The notes: a model not told the origin generated them from the letters alone. Counted from the stretch's first letter, positions 53,650 through 62,883 are shown. The stretch: 64,000 bases of DNA from JADFJB01 sp964464595 (GCA_964464595.1 CAYXGW010000004.1:70721-134720), one strand, 5' to 3'. A program made the numbers and translations.

Positions 53650-54414
53650 ATGAATCTAGTAGCTTCAGGAATCGACAATATTGTCACTTACTTTAAAAAG
53701 GAAGGGAAACTCAAGATCGAGCATACCAGCAAAAAAAGCGACGCGCGGTACAAGAAAGGGATGGGGTACCTCAAAGACACTATTACCATCGGACTATTGG
53801 ACGAAATTGAGGAATTAAACGGTAGAACCGGGTCGAAAAGTGCCGCCAAGCAAAAAGGCCATCTTGCTCATGAATTGGTTGCCGGCTTTCTGCATTTTCG
53901 TTTTAAGGGATCTAATGAGTTTATATATGCTGCTGGTGATAAGGGATACGACGCCCAGTTTGGTGACGGCACAGAAGGAAGCCTTAAGGTAAGTGGGTCT
54001 CATAATCTTGGATTGGCCGTTGAGCTCATTGTAATTGCCAGTATAAGCCCTGGTGAGTTGACAACGGAATTTGTCAACTTCCGTGCAGGCAAAAGACATG
54101 TCCCCTTTGGCTATGGCAAAAAACTAGCGGGTACAGAAAAAATAGGCATGTTAGCGGATGCAGGAAAAGTTGCGACCGGAACGGGTCCAAAAAAGAAAAA
54201 AATGATCCCGTATCAAAATTTGATCGAAGAGATCGCACAGTTCATTCTAGACGCGAACGCTGGAAAGAAAAATAGGGTGAAATACATTTTCAAGAAAATC
54301 ACGTTCGAAGAGGGAGTATTTGATAAGCAAAAAAAACTCGAGATCTCGGGAAGGATGACGGGCGGGCCAAGGGGTATTGCCACGGGCTCATTCACAATCA
54401 GATACTATGATTGA
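53650..54414 (+). CDS. Unknown 254-residue protein
   Basis: AAAGGAGAAAGAAG precedes the ATG. It is a basic cytoplasmic protein without TM or signal. Central Gly-rich segment GDKGYDAQFGDGTEGSLKVS; C-terminal part IPYQNLIEEIAQFILDANAG. No motif was recognised. GC content is higher than in the flanking non-coding sequence. It precedes the STAND gene by 273 nt, with an intervening promoter, so the two need not be one system. Confidence 0.55.
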   Translation: MNLVASGIDNIVTYFKKEGKLKIEHTSKKSDARYKKGMGYLKDTITIGLLDEIEELNGRTGSKSAAKQKGHLAHELVAGFLHFRFKGSNEFIYAAGDKGYDAQFGDGTEGSLKVSGSHNLGLAVELIVIASISPGELTTEFVNFRAGKRHVPFGYGKKLAGTEKIGMLADAGKVATGTGPKKKKMIPYQNLIEEIAQFILDANAGKKNRVKYIFKKITFEEGVFDKQKKLEISGRMTGGPRGIATGSFTIRYYD

Positions 54415-54587
54415 ATCCCATGTTTGAAAATTGACAATTTGAATTTGTTATTTATTTGATTTTTGGTTTTTGGTCTTTGGGAATTTGTAATTTGATTTCC
54501 AGTATCCAGGCTCCAGTATCAGCTTCAAAACAAGCATACATCATCTCCAATTTGCATACCTAAATCTTATTCAGCGCCAATTTTTAA

Positions 54588-54618
54588 TTGACATCTGAGT
54601 ACCCAACGGGTACCTTTG
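54588..54618 (+). promoter_or_regulatory. Bacteroidota-type promoter with inverted repeat in the spacer, STAND gene
   Basis: TTG, a spacer of exactly 20 nt, then TACCTTTG: this matches the TTG-N19-21-TAnnTTTG consensus of Bacteroidota sigma factors. The spacer contains ACCC-AAC-GGGT, part of the dyad GTACCC / GGGTAC. A second copy with the same layout is at 61832-61862. Transcription would start about 70 nt before the STAND start codon. Confidence 0.65.
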
Positions 54619-54687
54619 AATAATTGTAAACTTTGGACAGGGTTTAACTCTTGTTTTATTACGGTTTAAAGTAAAAAGGGATTATTG

Positions 54688-57600
54688 ATGAGTAGCAATT
54701 TACCCGATGAACTTCGAGAATATATAAGAACCCAAAATAAAGAACTTGCTGACCGGGCTGATAACTTTTGGAAAATTGCAACTCCAATTTTTGCCAGGCA
54801 AAGTAACCCCAATAGTAACGAAAACGGCTATCCGCATATCGAAATGGTTGAACATAATGCATGGCGTTTAATTAGAGGAGCCGGCAAAGTCGCTGATTTT
54901 GATCCATATGAATTATTCATCCTTTCTTGCGCAGTTTGCAGTCACGATTTTGATAAGGGACTATTTGATAAACTCCTAATTGATTTAGAGCATGGGAAAG
55001 GTTCCGGAGATTTTTTAATTAACCACTATAAAGAGTTGCAGAAAAGTTTTCCTGAGGCTGTAGCCATAAAAAAAATAATCGGGCTTCATGATCTTCCTGA
55101 CGGCAGATTCCAGGAAGAGCTAAAAAATATAGAGAAATCATTTCCCCTGAGTAAAGGTCCGGTAAAATTACAGATGCTTGCTGTCATTTTGAAAACAGCA
55201 GATATTTTACATACTGATAACTCCCGTATCGCTTCAATCGGAATAGATACTTCCAGTATGAACCAAAAAGAAAAAAACAAACAACTTGCGAGAGAATCAA
55301 TTACAGGTTGGGAGGTTGATGGTTCCCGAATAATTATTAACGCAGTTCCCGAAACGCATGACCATCTCAGCGCACTTGATGGATGTATGAATTACATAAA
55401 AGAAAAAGAATGGCCTGCAGTAGCTGAAAAATTACAGGATTATGGCTTTCCGTATAATCTCGTATTTAAAATCGATACCTCCATTTGCGAGGAACCTACT
55501 GAGCTTAATGAAAAAGCTTTAGATAAACCAGGGCATGTGGGTGATAAATATAGCCAGGACAATTATGTTTTTAATATTCCGTACAGAGAGAAAGGAGAAG
55601 GTGTTGTTGGCAGAGAAAATGCCTTACAACAGCTCCATACACAATTGACGGAATCCCGGGGTACTGCAATCGGCCAAACCGCATCCTTCCATGGAATGGG
55701 CGGGCTCGGAAAAACCCAGTTGGCGGTTGAATATGCGTATCGTTATAAAGATGATTATTCGAATGGCGTCATCTGGATCAGCGCCGATCAGGAGATTGAT
55801 CCCCAGCTTATTCAGATTGCAAAAAAATGCAACTGGATTGCACCGGAGTCTGAGCACAAATTAATTCTGGACATTGCAAAAAGAAGGTTGCGAATATATT
55901 CCGATTGCCTGATTATTTTTGATAACGTTGATAAGCTTGCAGACATAGAACCTTACTTACCGGAACCCGATGCAACACCCCACCTTATCCTTACAAGCCG
56001 TAAACCTCAACCCGGTTTTCAACCAATAGAAATTGACATACTTAACGAAAAAGAATCCCAAGATCTTTTAATGATGGAATCGGGAAGAAGTTTTGATTCC
56101 TTGCCATTAGATGAAAAAAATGCCGGTAAAAATATCGCAATTGAATTGGGTGGTTTGCCGCTTGCTCTCGAAATTGCCGGTGCCTATTTAAGATATTTAA
56201 GCAGCCTTTCATTTGAAAAATACCTGTCAATTCTCAAAGAGAAGCCATCGGCTGCGCTACCAGGAGAGATGCTGTCAAGTTTTACTTCTCATGAATCTGA
56301 TCTTTACAGAACCCTTAAAGTCAGCGAATCTGTGTTTGAACAGGTTCCTCTCCTGAAAGATATTCTCAATGTTTTAACCTGGAGCGGATCATCTTTCATG
56401 GGAATATCACTTTTAGCAGTAATTCTGGATGTGGATGAAAACAGCCTTATTCAGCCCTTAAGCTTTGGTGTAGAGCTGCGTATACTGAGAAAGAATGAAG
56501 CCCATGATCGCTATGAAATCCATCGTTTGCTTAGAAAAGTTCGCCAGGAGGAATTCGCCTTAGAGAAAAATCGCGAATGGGCAGAGAATATTTGCAAACG
56601 GAACGGATCATGGTTTGAAAAAAGGCGGAAAGATTTCGCCCATTTAGCAGAATATGAATTTGAAATTGATCATTTAAAACAATGGTATAAAAATTCTGAA
56701 AAAATTCAATCCAATCAAAACTCTCGTTTACTGTGGCTTCAGGCTTATCCATCATACCATTGGGGAAATTACACTGAAACTTTTGAATTAGTAAAACTTG
56801 CTCTTGATTTATACGAAAAAAGTCCTGCAGAAAGCATTGAATTAAAAGCTAATATTTTAAATGACATTGGAACCGTACATGGCTTTATAGGGGATTATCA
56901 AAAAGCGCTGGAGTTTAAAGAACGTGCCCTGGAAATCAGGAAAAAACTGCTTGGCCCGGAACATCCGGATACGGCAACCAGCCTTGATAACGTTGGCACA
57001 ACATATGCGTACCTTGGCGACCCTAAAAAAGCGCTGGAGTTACATGAGCGTGCCCTGGAAATCAGGGAAAAACTGCTTGAGCCGGAAAATCCGGATAGGG
57101 CAAATAGTCTGAATAGTGTTGGCTCTGCATATGGCGAACTTGACGACCATAAAAAAGCACTGGTCTTTAAGGAGCGTGCCCTGGAAATCTGTGAAAAACA
57201 GCTTGGTCCGGAACATCCGGATACGGCATCCAGTCTGAGTAATGTTGGTTCTATGTATGGAGTACTTGGCGACTATAAAAAAGCTTTGGAGTTTAAAGAG
57301 CGTGCCCTGGAAATAATGAAAAAAAAGCTTGGCTCGGAGCATCCGCATACGGCAGCTAGCCTGAATAATGTTGGCGCAACATATGGAGACCTTGGCAAAT
57401 ATAAAAAAGCGCTGGAGTTTATGGAGCATGCCCTGGAAATCAGGGAAAATCAACTTGGTCTGGAACATCCGGATACGGCAACGAGCCTGAATAATGTTGG
57501 TTCTATGTATGGCGAACTTGGCGACTATAAAAAAGCTTTGGAGTTTAAGGAGCGTGCCCTAGATATTTCGAAAAAACAACTTGGTCCGGAGCATCCGGAT

Positions 57601-58332
57601 ACGGCATCCAGTCTGAGTAATGTTGGTTCTACGTATGGAGTACTTGGCAACCATAAAAAAGCTTTGGAGTTTAAGAAGCGCGCCCTAGAAATTTTGGCAA
57701 AAAAGCTTGGTCCGGAACATCCGCAAACTGTAGGTAGTCTGGATAATGTTGGTTCTACATATGGCGAGCTTGGCGACCATAAAAAAGCGCTGCAGTATCA
57801 AGAGCGTGCCTTAGATATTTTGAAAAAACAGCTTGGCCCGGGACATCCGGATACGGCATCCAGTCTGAGTAATGTTGGTTCTACGTATGGAGAACTTAGC
57901 GACCATAAAAAAGCCCTGGAGTTTAAAGAGCATGCCCTGGAAATCAGGCATAATCAGCTTGGCCCGGAACATCCGATTACGGCAACTAGTCTGAATAACG
58001 TTGGCGGAACATATGGCGATCTTGGCGACCATAAAAAAGCGCTGGAGTTTAAAGAGCGTGCCCTGGAAATAATGGAAAAACAGCTTGGCCCGGAACATCC
58101 GAATACGACAAATAGCCTGAATAATGTTATATTTGCTTTTCTTAAGGTTAGGAAATTTTCTGACGCATACAATTTGTTGAATAGATATTTAAAAGTGTTG
58201 CCAAAGGATCATCCGGAATATAATGTTTTATTTTCTTTAAATGATCGTATCAACAGTGAAAGTATAAAATCAGGTTTTCGGCCTCGTTATTCCAAAAAAT
58301 CGCATAAAAAGAAGAAAAAGAGAAAACGATAG
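54688..58332 (+). CDS. STAND ATPase: N-terminal HD domain, NB-ARC-like NTPase, ten kinesin-light-chain-type TPRs
   Basis: 1214 residues from ATG 54688. Residues about 40-260 are an HD hydrolase domain with VEHNAWRL, CSHDFDKG (His86-Asp87), IGLHDLPDG and LKTADILHTDNSR, resembling the HD domains of conflict systems. About 300-680 are a STAND NTPase with Walker A GMGGLGKTQ (336-344), Walker B LIIFDNVDKL, LILTSRKPQPG and GLPLALEIAGAYL. About 728-1148 are ten 42-residue TPRs (KALEFKERALEI, LGPEHPDTATSL). A lysine-rich tail ends it. STAND proteins with enzymatic N-domains commonly act as infection sensors; here the HD domain would be the effector. That role is inference. Confidence 0.88.
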   Translation: MSSNLPDELREYIRTQNKELADRADNFWKIATPIFARQSNPNSNENGYPHIEMVEHNAWRLIRGAGKVADFDPYELFILSCAVCSHDFDKGLFDKLLIDLEHGKGSGDFLINHYKELQKSFPEAVAIKKIIGLHDLPDGRFQEELKNIEKSFPLSKGPVKLQMLAVILKTADILHTDNSRIASIGIDTSSMNQKEKNKQLARESITGWEVDGSRIIINAVPETHDHLSALDGCMNYIKEKEWPAVAEKLQDYGFPYNLVFKIDTSICEEPTELNEKALDKPGHVGDKYSQDNYVFNIPYREKGEGVVGRENALQQLHTQLTESRGTAIGQTASFHGMGGLGKTQLAVEYAYRYKDDYSNGVIWISADQEIDPQLIQIAKKCNWIAPESEHKLILDIAKRRLRIYSDCLIIFDNVDKLADIEPYLPEPDATPHLILTSRKPQPGFQPIEIDILNEKESQDLLMMESGRSFDSLPLDEKNAGKNIAIELGGLPLALEIAGAYLRYLSSLSFEKYLSILKEKPSAALPGEMLSSFTSHESDLYRTLKVSESVFEQVPLLKDILNVLTWSGSSFMGISLLAVILDVDENSLIQPLSFGVELRILRKNEAHDRYEIHRLLRKVRQEEFALEKNREWAENICKRNGSWFEKRRKDFAHLAEYEFEIDHLKQWYKNSEKIQSNQNSRLLWLQAYPSYHWGNYTETFELVKLALDLYEKSPAESIELKANILNDIGTVHGFIGDYQKALEFKERALEIRKKLLGPEHPDTATSLDNVGTTYAYLGDPKKALELHERALEIREKLLEPENPDRANSLNSVGSAYGELDDHKKALVFKERALEICEKQLGPEHPDTASSLSNVGSMYGVLGDYKKALEFKERALEIMKKKLGSEHPHTAASLNNVGATYGDLGKYKKALEFMEHALEIRENQLGLEHPDTATSLNNVGSMYGELGDYKKALEFKERALDISKKQLGPEHPDTASSLSNVGSTYGVLGNHKKALEFKKRALEILAKKLGPEHPQTVGSLDNVGSTYGELGDHKKALQYQERALDILKKQLGPGHPDTASSLSNVGSTYGELSDHKKALEFKEHALEIRHNQLGPEHPITATSLNNVGGTYGDLGDHKKALEFKERALEIMEKQLGPEHPNTTNSLNNVIFAFLKVRKFSDAYNLLNRYLKVLPKDHPEYNVLFSLNDRINSESIKSGFRPRYSKKSHKKKKKRKR
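56871..58130 (+). repeat. Ten tandem 126-bp TPR-coding repeats
   Basis: Ten in-frame units of 126 bases with high identity (AAAAAAGCGCTGGAGTTTAA and CTTGGCCCGGAACATCCG recur). They are candidates for copy-number variation and for assembly collapse. Confidence 0.88.
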
Positions 58333-58375
58333 AGAAGATAAGGGCAATACAGGAAAATATTATTTTGCTTGATTC

Positions 58376-58396
58376 ATAAATTAACCAACCATGCAC
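58376..58396 (+). repeat. 21-bp direct repeat: relic of the oxidase-gene 5' region
   Basis: Identical over 21 bases to 59518-59538, the sequence around the start of the first oxidase-like copy (ATTAACCAACCATGCAC). It places the M23 peptidase gene between two copies. Confidence 0.85.
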
Positions 58397-58461
58397 CACA
58401 GCATGTTTGATCAAAAACTTTGAATAACCTTTAGCGTTTTCATGGAGGTTTTGCAGAAAAC

Positions 58462-59307
58462 ATGATTACTTTACTAAGTATTTACCTTTTTTCTGTTTAT
58501 TTGATGATGATGCAAGCAGATACCTGCAATCTTAATGGCAACATCAAATTCACAGTGGACCAAAAGGATCAACATTATGAATTATATGCTCAAAATTTGA
58601 AGCCCTTTGATATTACCTTCGAAGTTAATATCTCAACTGAGAACTTAACAACCACCGATTCTCTACCTATTATAAAGACAGTGCCTGGCAACAAAAAGAT
58701 AAAAGTAACTGAACTCTTTCCTGTTGATAAAGATGGACCGGTTCGGTACGAATTTAAGTATAATATTGTTATTGGTAATATGTATGCCGAACATGATACA
58801 AATTATATTTACAACTTACCCTACAAACCGGGAGCTTCACATAAAGTAGGACAGAGCTTTGGTGATGATTTCACTCATAACCTGGAATTAAGATATGCCG
58901 TGGATTTCGAAATGAAGGAAGGAACGCCTATTTATGTTATCCGAGAGGGAATTGTTGTAGCGATATGTGATGTTTATGACCGAGGAGGACTATTTCCACA
59001 GTTAATGACCAAGGCCAATTATGTTTTTATACGTCACTTAGACAACACGATTGCAACATATGCACATCTACGGAAGGATGGGGCTGCTGTTAAGGTAGGT
59101 CAGTATGTAGAGCCAGGAACTATCATCGGCTACTCCGGTAACACTGGTTTTTCATCTGGCCCACATCTTCATCTTGAAGTCTTTAAAGCGATTGATGGTA
59201 AAAATAAGCTTTCATTACGAATGAAATTTAGAACGGCAAAAGGCATTTTCTACAAATTGAAAAAGGGAAAGAAGTACAAGGCCGCGAAGCTGCAACTTTT
59301 CAATTAG
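58462..59307 (+). CDS. M23-family metallopeptidase, secreted
   Basis: 281 residues with a short N-terminal hydrophobic segment (ITLLSIYLFSVYLMMMQ). The LytM-type domain lies at about 130-250: THNLELRYAVDFEMKEGTPI has the metal His/Asp in the RYAVDF variant, YAHLRKDGAAVKVGQYVEPG is typical, and GPHLHLEV carries the HxH. It would cleave peptidoglycan cross-bridges or act as a scaffold. The leader TTTGAATAACCTTT to GTTTTGCAG resembles sequence near 61860-61900. The gene is flanked by the 21-bp repeats. Confidence 0.85.
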   Translation: MITLLSIYLFSVYLMMMQADTCNLNGNIKFTVDQKDQHYELYAQNLKPFDITFEVNISTENLTTTDSLPIIKTVPGNKKIKVTELFPVDKDGPVRYEFKYNIVIGNMYAEHDTNYIYNLPYKPGASHKVGQSFGDDFTHNLELRYAVDFEMKEGTPIYVIREGIVVAICDVYDRGGLFPQLMTKANYVFIRHLDNTIATYAHLRKDGAAVKVGQYVEPGTIIGYSGNTGFSSGPHLHLEVFKAIDGKNKLSLRMKFRTAKGIFYKLKKGKKYKAAKLQLFN

Positions 59308-59532
59308 TTAAATGCTTATTAAATTCATTGAATCTAACTTTGCATCAAGCTGACAAGTTTGCATATTTTGATTTTTAGAATTTGGCTTAATGTTGAGCCT
59401 TGAAGCATTTTCAAAATTAGTGACACTTCCTAACTTAATATTTTTTCTTCAATTGAAATGTATAACTTCGATTTCGTTTAGAGCTGATCCAGCGGCAGGA
59501 TTTTAAACATTAGATTTATAAATTAACCAACC

Positions 59533-59766
59533 ATGCACAACAAGTCCCCACAAATTGCAATCGTTGGTTGCGGCGTTTCCGGATTGACTTGTGGTTTGGG
59601 TCTTCTCGAAAATGGCTGCAATGTCAAAATACTGGCTCGTGAACTGCCGCCCAAAACCACTTCGGATGTAGCAGGTGCATTTTGGGCTCCGCATGGGACA
59701 GACCCCGGGGAAAAGATTCGAACCTGGAGTAAGATCAGAGCAGCTTTACCTCGCTCAGCCGGTTAA
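59533..59766 (+). pseudogene. Truncated copy of the D-amino-acid-oxidase-like gene
   Basis: About 70 codons match the N-terminus of the copy at 60587-61556 at roughly 90% (VGCGVSGLTCGLGLLENGCN, ARELPPKTTSD). The match ends exactly after GTAAGATCAG; the remaining codons (AALPRSAG) are unrelated. The dinucleotide-binding GxGxxG remains, but the enzyme is gone. Confidence 0.9.
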
Positions 59767-59913
59767 CAATTTACCTTAGAAAGGTTGGAGATTACCCTTT
59801 TCGAAAACTAAAAATTGCCAAATTATACTTGTAATAATTCAAAAAAATGCGATATTAAATAACTAGTAATTTAGTAACAGTTAATTAATAGATAATAATT
59901 AAGCGAGTATTTT

Positions 59914-60153
59914 ATGGAAATACAACTTTCACCAGAGCTGGAACAAATTATCAAAGACAAAATAGCTTCCGGTCGCTATCCAAACGCCTCAGAGTTTATT
60001 CGGGAAGCTATTTTACGAACCGTTGAACGTGACCAGTTAAAATTAAGTAAACTCAATAAGGCAGTTTCTATTGGAATAGAACAAGCAGAAAGAGGAGAAT
60101 TTAGCAAAAGGTCTGTACAGGATATTATTAATGATAAGGAAACAGGGGAATAA
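59914..60153 (+). CDS. parD: ParD-type ribbon-helix-helix antitoxin
   Basis: 79 residues: MEIQLSPELEQIIKDKIASG, then YPNASEFIREAILRTVERDQ, the standard ParD RHH module, and a C-terminal toxin-binding tail (GEFSKRSVQDIINDKETGE). It is immediately followed by, and overlaps, the ParE gene by 23 nt. The antitoxin normally represses its own promoter. Confidence 0.92.
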   Translation: MEIQLSPELEQIIKDKIASGRYPNASEFIREAILRTVERDQLKLSKLNKAVSIGIEQAERGEFSKRSVQDIINDKETGE

Positions 60154-60454
60154 ACCTAAATTGAGCAGCTATAAACTTACCGTAAAAGCAGATCTTGATA
60201 TTGAGGATATATGGGAATACACAAATTCACAGTGGGGTAAAAACCAGGCAAGTAAATACCTTAATCAATTGGAAGAGCGGCTTATTTCACTTGCAGAGAA
60301 TCCTAATATTGGCAAGCATAGGCTTGAACTCACAGGGGCACCTATGAGCTACCATTGCGAAAGACACGTAATTTTCTATCGTAAAGCGAGAAAGGGTATT
60401 GAGATTATTCGAGTTCTTCATGATTCTATGGATTTCTCGCGGCACTTCAAATAG
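60131..60454 (+). CDS. parE: ParE/RelE-superfamily toxin
   Basis: 107 residues: LTVKADLDIEDIWEYTNSQW, LNQLEERLISLAENPNIGKH, then YHCERHVIFYRKARKGIEII and RVLHDSMDFSRHF, all typical of ParE gyrase poisons. An internal TTG start at 60161 would remove ten residues that most ParE proteins lack. The toxin frame is intact, so the pair can be functional. The operon lies between the two copies of the oxidase-like gene. Confidence 0.92.
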   Translation: MIRKQGNKPKLSSYKLTVKADLDIEDIWEYTNSQWGKNQASKYLNQLEERLISLAENPNIGKHRLELTGAPMSYHCERHVIFYRKARKGIEIIRVLHDSMDFSRHFK

Positions 60455-60586
60455 CATGACCAATGATCAAATATGGGATCATTTTAGGAAAAAAAACACA
60501 CCTCTAAATAATTATTGAAGAATTAGAAATTATGATTTCGATATTGTTTAGATTTTAGATATTCGGGTTTATACATTAGCCAAACC

Positions 60587-61556
60587 ATGCACAACAACTC
60601 CCCCCAAATTGCAGTCGTTGGTTGTGGCATCTCAGGATTGACCTGTGGCTTGAACCTTCTCGAAAATGGCTGCAATGTCAAAATACTGGCTCGTGAACTG
60701 CCGCCAAAAACCACTTCAGATGCGGCTGGTGCATTCTGGGCTCCGCATGGGACAGAGCCCGGGGAAAAGGTTCGAACCTGGAGTAAAATCAGCCTGGTAA
60801 AATTTCAGGCCCTAGCGGAAATACCAGGGTCAGGAGTTTCCATGATTACACTTCATGAGTTTTTCGATCGACAGCTTCCTGATTCTCATTGGGCGGATTT
60901 TGCTCCTGATTTCAAAGCCATTGTTAGAGGTAAAACCGAAACTCCCTGGAAATTTGGCTGCAAATATACATCGGCAAAAATCGATGCCCCGCTGTATATG
61001 AATTATTTAAAACAGCAATTTTTAGGATTGGGTGGAATCATTCAACAGGAGAACGTAAAGAACCTTGTCGAATTAACCAATCAATATTCGATAGTGGTCA
61101 ACTGCTCCGGGGTTGGGGCGAAAGAACTGGCCAACGACGACGAGGTTTATCCTATCCGAGGCCAGGTTCTGCTGGTCACAAAACCGGCTGATCTATCATC
61201 TGACATTTTTTATGTCAGCGATCCCTCTTCTTACTGTTACATTAATTCCCCACAAAAACCACTGCATTCTCGGTAGTACTAAAGAGGAGAACAACTGGAG
61301 TTTAAAACCGGACGAAAAAGCGACTCAGTTGATCGTTGAAAGGTGTGCAAAGTTAAACCCGGTTTTTGCCAACCCTGAAATTCTGGAGATCAAAGTCGGG
61401 CTTCGACCCGGCCGGCCTTCCGTACGTTTAGAGCTTGAAAGAATTTCACAAGAATGTGCAATCATTCATAATTATGGCCATGGTTCTATTGGACATACCA
61501 TTGCCTGGGGTTGTGCGAAGGAGGTTGTTGGGTTGGTGAGGGAAATGTTTACGTAA
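60587..61556 (+). pseudogene. FAD-dependent D-amino-acid-oxidase-like protein, one-base frameshift
   Basis: The first frame runs 229 codons from IAVVGCGISGLTCGLNLLEN (Rossmann GxGxxG) through VVNCSGVGAKELANDDEVYP and RGQVLLVTKP to SSYCYI. There one extra A in ATTAATTCCCC (about 61240-61250) shifts it. The second frame continues IPHKNHCILGSTKEENNWSL, GLRPGRPSVRLELE and HNYGHGSIGHTIAWGCA, the C-terminal FAD-binding part of DAO. Deleting one A restores a protein of about 320 residues, the family length. It is either a recent mutation or a sequencing error. Confidence 0.88.
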
Positions 61557-61831
61557 TCGTTTGAGGCTATTTGGCAAATCATATTGGCTTATAAAAAACT
61601 GCTGATACTTGATTCTGGATGCTGGATTCTCAATATCAATAATCAATAAACAGCAATTTAGTAAACTGATGTTATTCCTAAAAACCAAGTATTTGAAAAT
61701 TGAAAATTTGAATTTGTCATTTGTTTGATTTTTGATTTTTGTCATTTGTCATTTCCTTTCCAGAATCCAGTATCGGCTTAATAAACAAGCATGCTCTGCA
61801 TGGCTAATTTTATCCAGCCTCATTTTTTTAC
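61557..61831. other. 275-nt AT-rich non-coding region with reused intergenic sequence
   Basis: AACAGCAATTTAGTAAACTG with the following T/G tract resembles 52981-53060. The CAGAATCCAGTATCGGCTT section resembles 54497-54525. No open frame is supported. Confidence 0.55.
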
Positions 61832-61862
61832 TTGACTTCTGAGCACCTAACAGGTAACTTTG
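61832..61862 (+). promoter_or_regulatory. Bacteroidota-type promoter with inverted repeat in the spacer, second copy
   Basis: TTG, 20 nt, TAACTTTG. The spacer dyad here is ACCT-AAC-AGGT: compared with the copy at 54588-54618 both arms changed (C-G to T-A), keeping the pairing. About 220 nt separate it from the next start codon. Confidence 0.6.
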
Positions 61863-62079
61863 AATACTCTTTGGGACTTTTATGGATGTTTTGCAGCAAA
61901 CAATTTCAAAACTTAAGAAGCCAAAAATTGCTACTGTGCTATTGCAGTTTATTTATTCGGAATAAACCAAATAATTAAGGTTGGCATAAATCATATTACG
62001 CCTAAATGATTTAATTAAGCAGAATAAACGGTTCTTTCTAATATCCCCTGGTAATAAAATAAAAGAAAGGAGAATCATC

Positions 62080-62883
62080 ATGAGAATCCTATTTGACGGA
62101 TACGGCTCGCAGATCGAGGTGCAAATGAAAACCAGTGATCGCCTCCAGGCATTTCTTGACGCCATCAATGCGGTGGACGGTTGGAACTACGGTATCTCTT
62201 CCGGCGCACTCTCGACTGATGCATTGGAGGGCTACGACGTGCTCGTGCTTACGACCCGCATGTGGCAGGGCTTTACCACGGATGAGTTAAGCGCGATCAT
62301 TACGTTCGTTCAGACGGACGGCAACGGACTCTGGTGTATGGCAAATCATGCCCCTTTCAACAATAAAATGCAGAACGGTCAATCCCAATTGAACAACAAT
62401 CACGTGCGTTACACCAGCGCGGTCGCGTCGACGTTTTTCTCAAGCTACGAGGCCGCCGCATACTCGGCGAAAACAGGTGACACATCGGTGCCTTTGACCG
62501 GTTCCAACCTGGGCAGCCAGGAGATCATTTCGGGCAATAACAATTGGCCCTTGTACGGCAGCAACACTTCTTCCAAGATCAAAACCGTGGTCACCCGCAG
62601 CTTTTTCGGGATCTATCCCAACCATTTCGGCCATACCATCGCCGCACTCGCCGGGCTGGACAATGTCATAAATTACCAGGACAATGCTCCCATTACGTCC
62701 GGCGTGTTGTGGGCGATTGCCCTGGATGGCGACCATGTCACCGGAACCGGGCGGGTCGTAATATGCGCCGATTCCGGTTGGATCGCAAATACTCAGTCCA
62801 GGCACCCAGGACCGGGCGAATTCCAGAATGGCGACAATCCGCAATTTGCTCTGAACACGCTTTCCTGGCTGGCGCAATTGTGA
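62080..62883 (+). CDS. Unknown 267-residue protein, GATase/ThuA-like N-terminal fold
   Basis: AAAGGAGAATCATC precedes the ATG. The N-terminal third (MRILFDGYGSQIEVQMKTSD, then LEGYDVLVLTTRM and FVQTDGNGLWCMANHAPF) resembles the class-I glutamine amidotransferase-like fold of ThuA and DUF4350 proteins. The last third has GRVVICADSGWIAN and ALNTLSWL, as in those families. There is no signal peptide. GC content is well above that of the flanking sequence, on both the gene and the 200 nt after it, which suggests recent acquisition. Confidence 0.6.
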   Translation: MRILFDGYGSQIEVQMKTSDRLQAFLDAINAVDGWNYGISSGALSTDALEGYDVLVLTTRMWQGFTTDELSAIITFVQTDGNGLWCMANHAPFNNKMQNGQSQLNNNHVRYTSAVASTFFSSYEAAAYSAKTGDTSVPLTGSNLGSQEIISGNNNWPLYGSNTSSKIKTVVTRSFFGIYPNHFGHTIAALAGLDNVINYQDNAPITSGVLWAIALDGDHVTGTGRVVICADSGWIANTQSRHPGPGEFQNGDNPQFALNTLSWLAQL

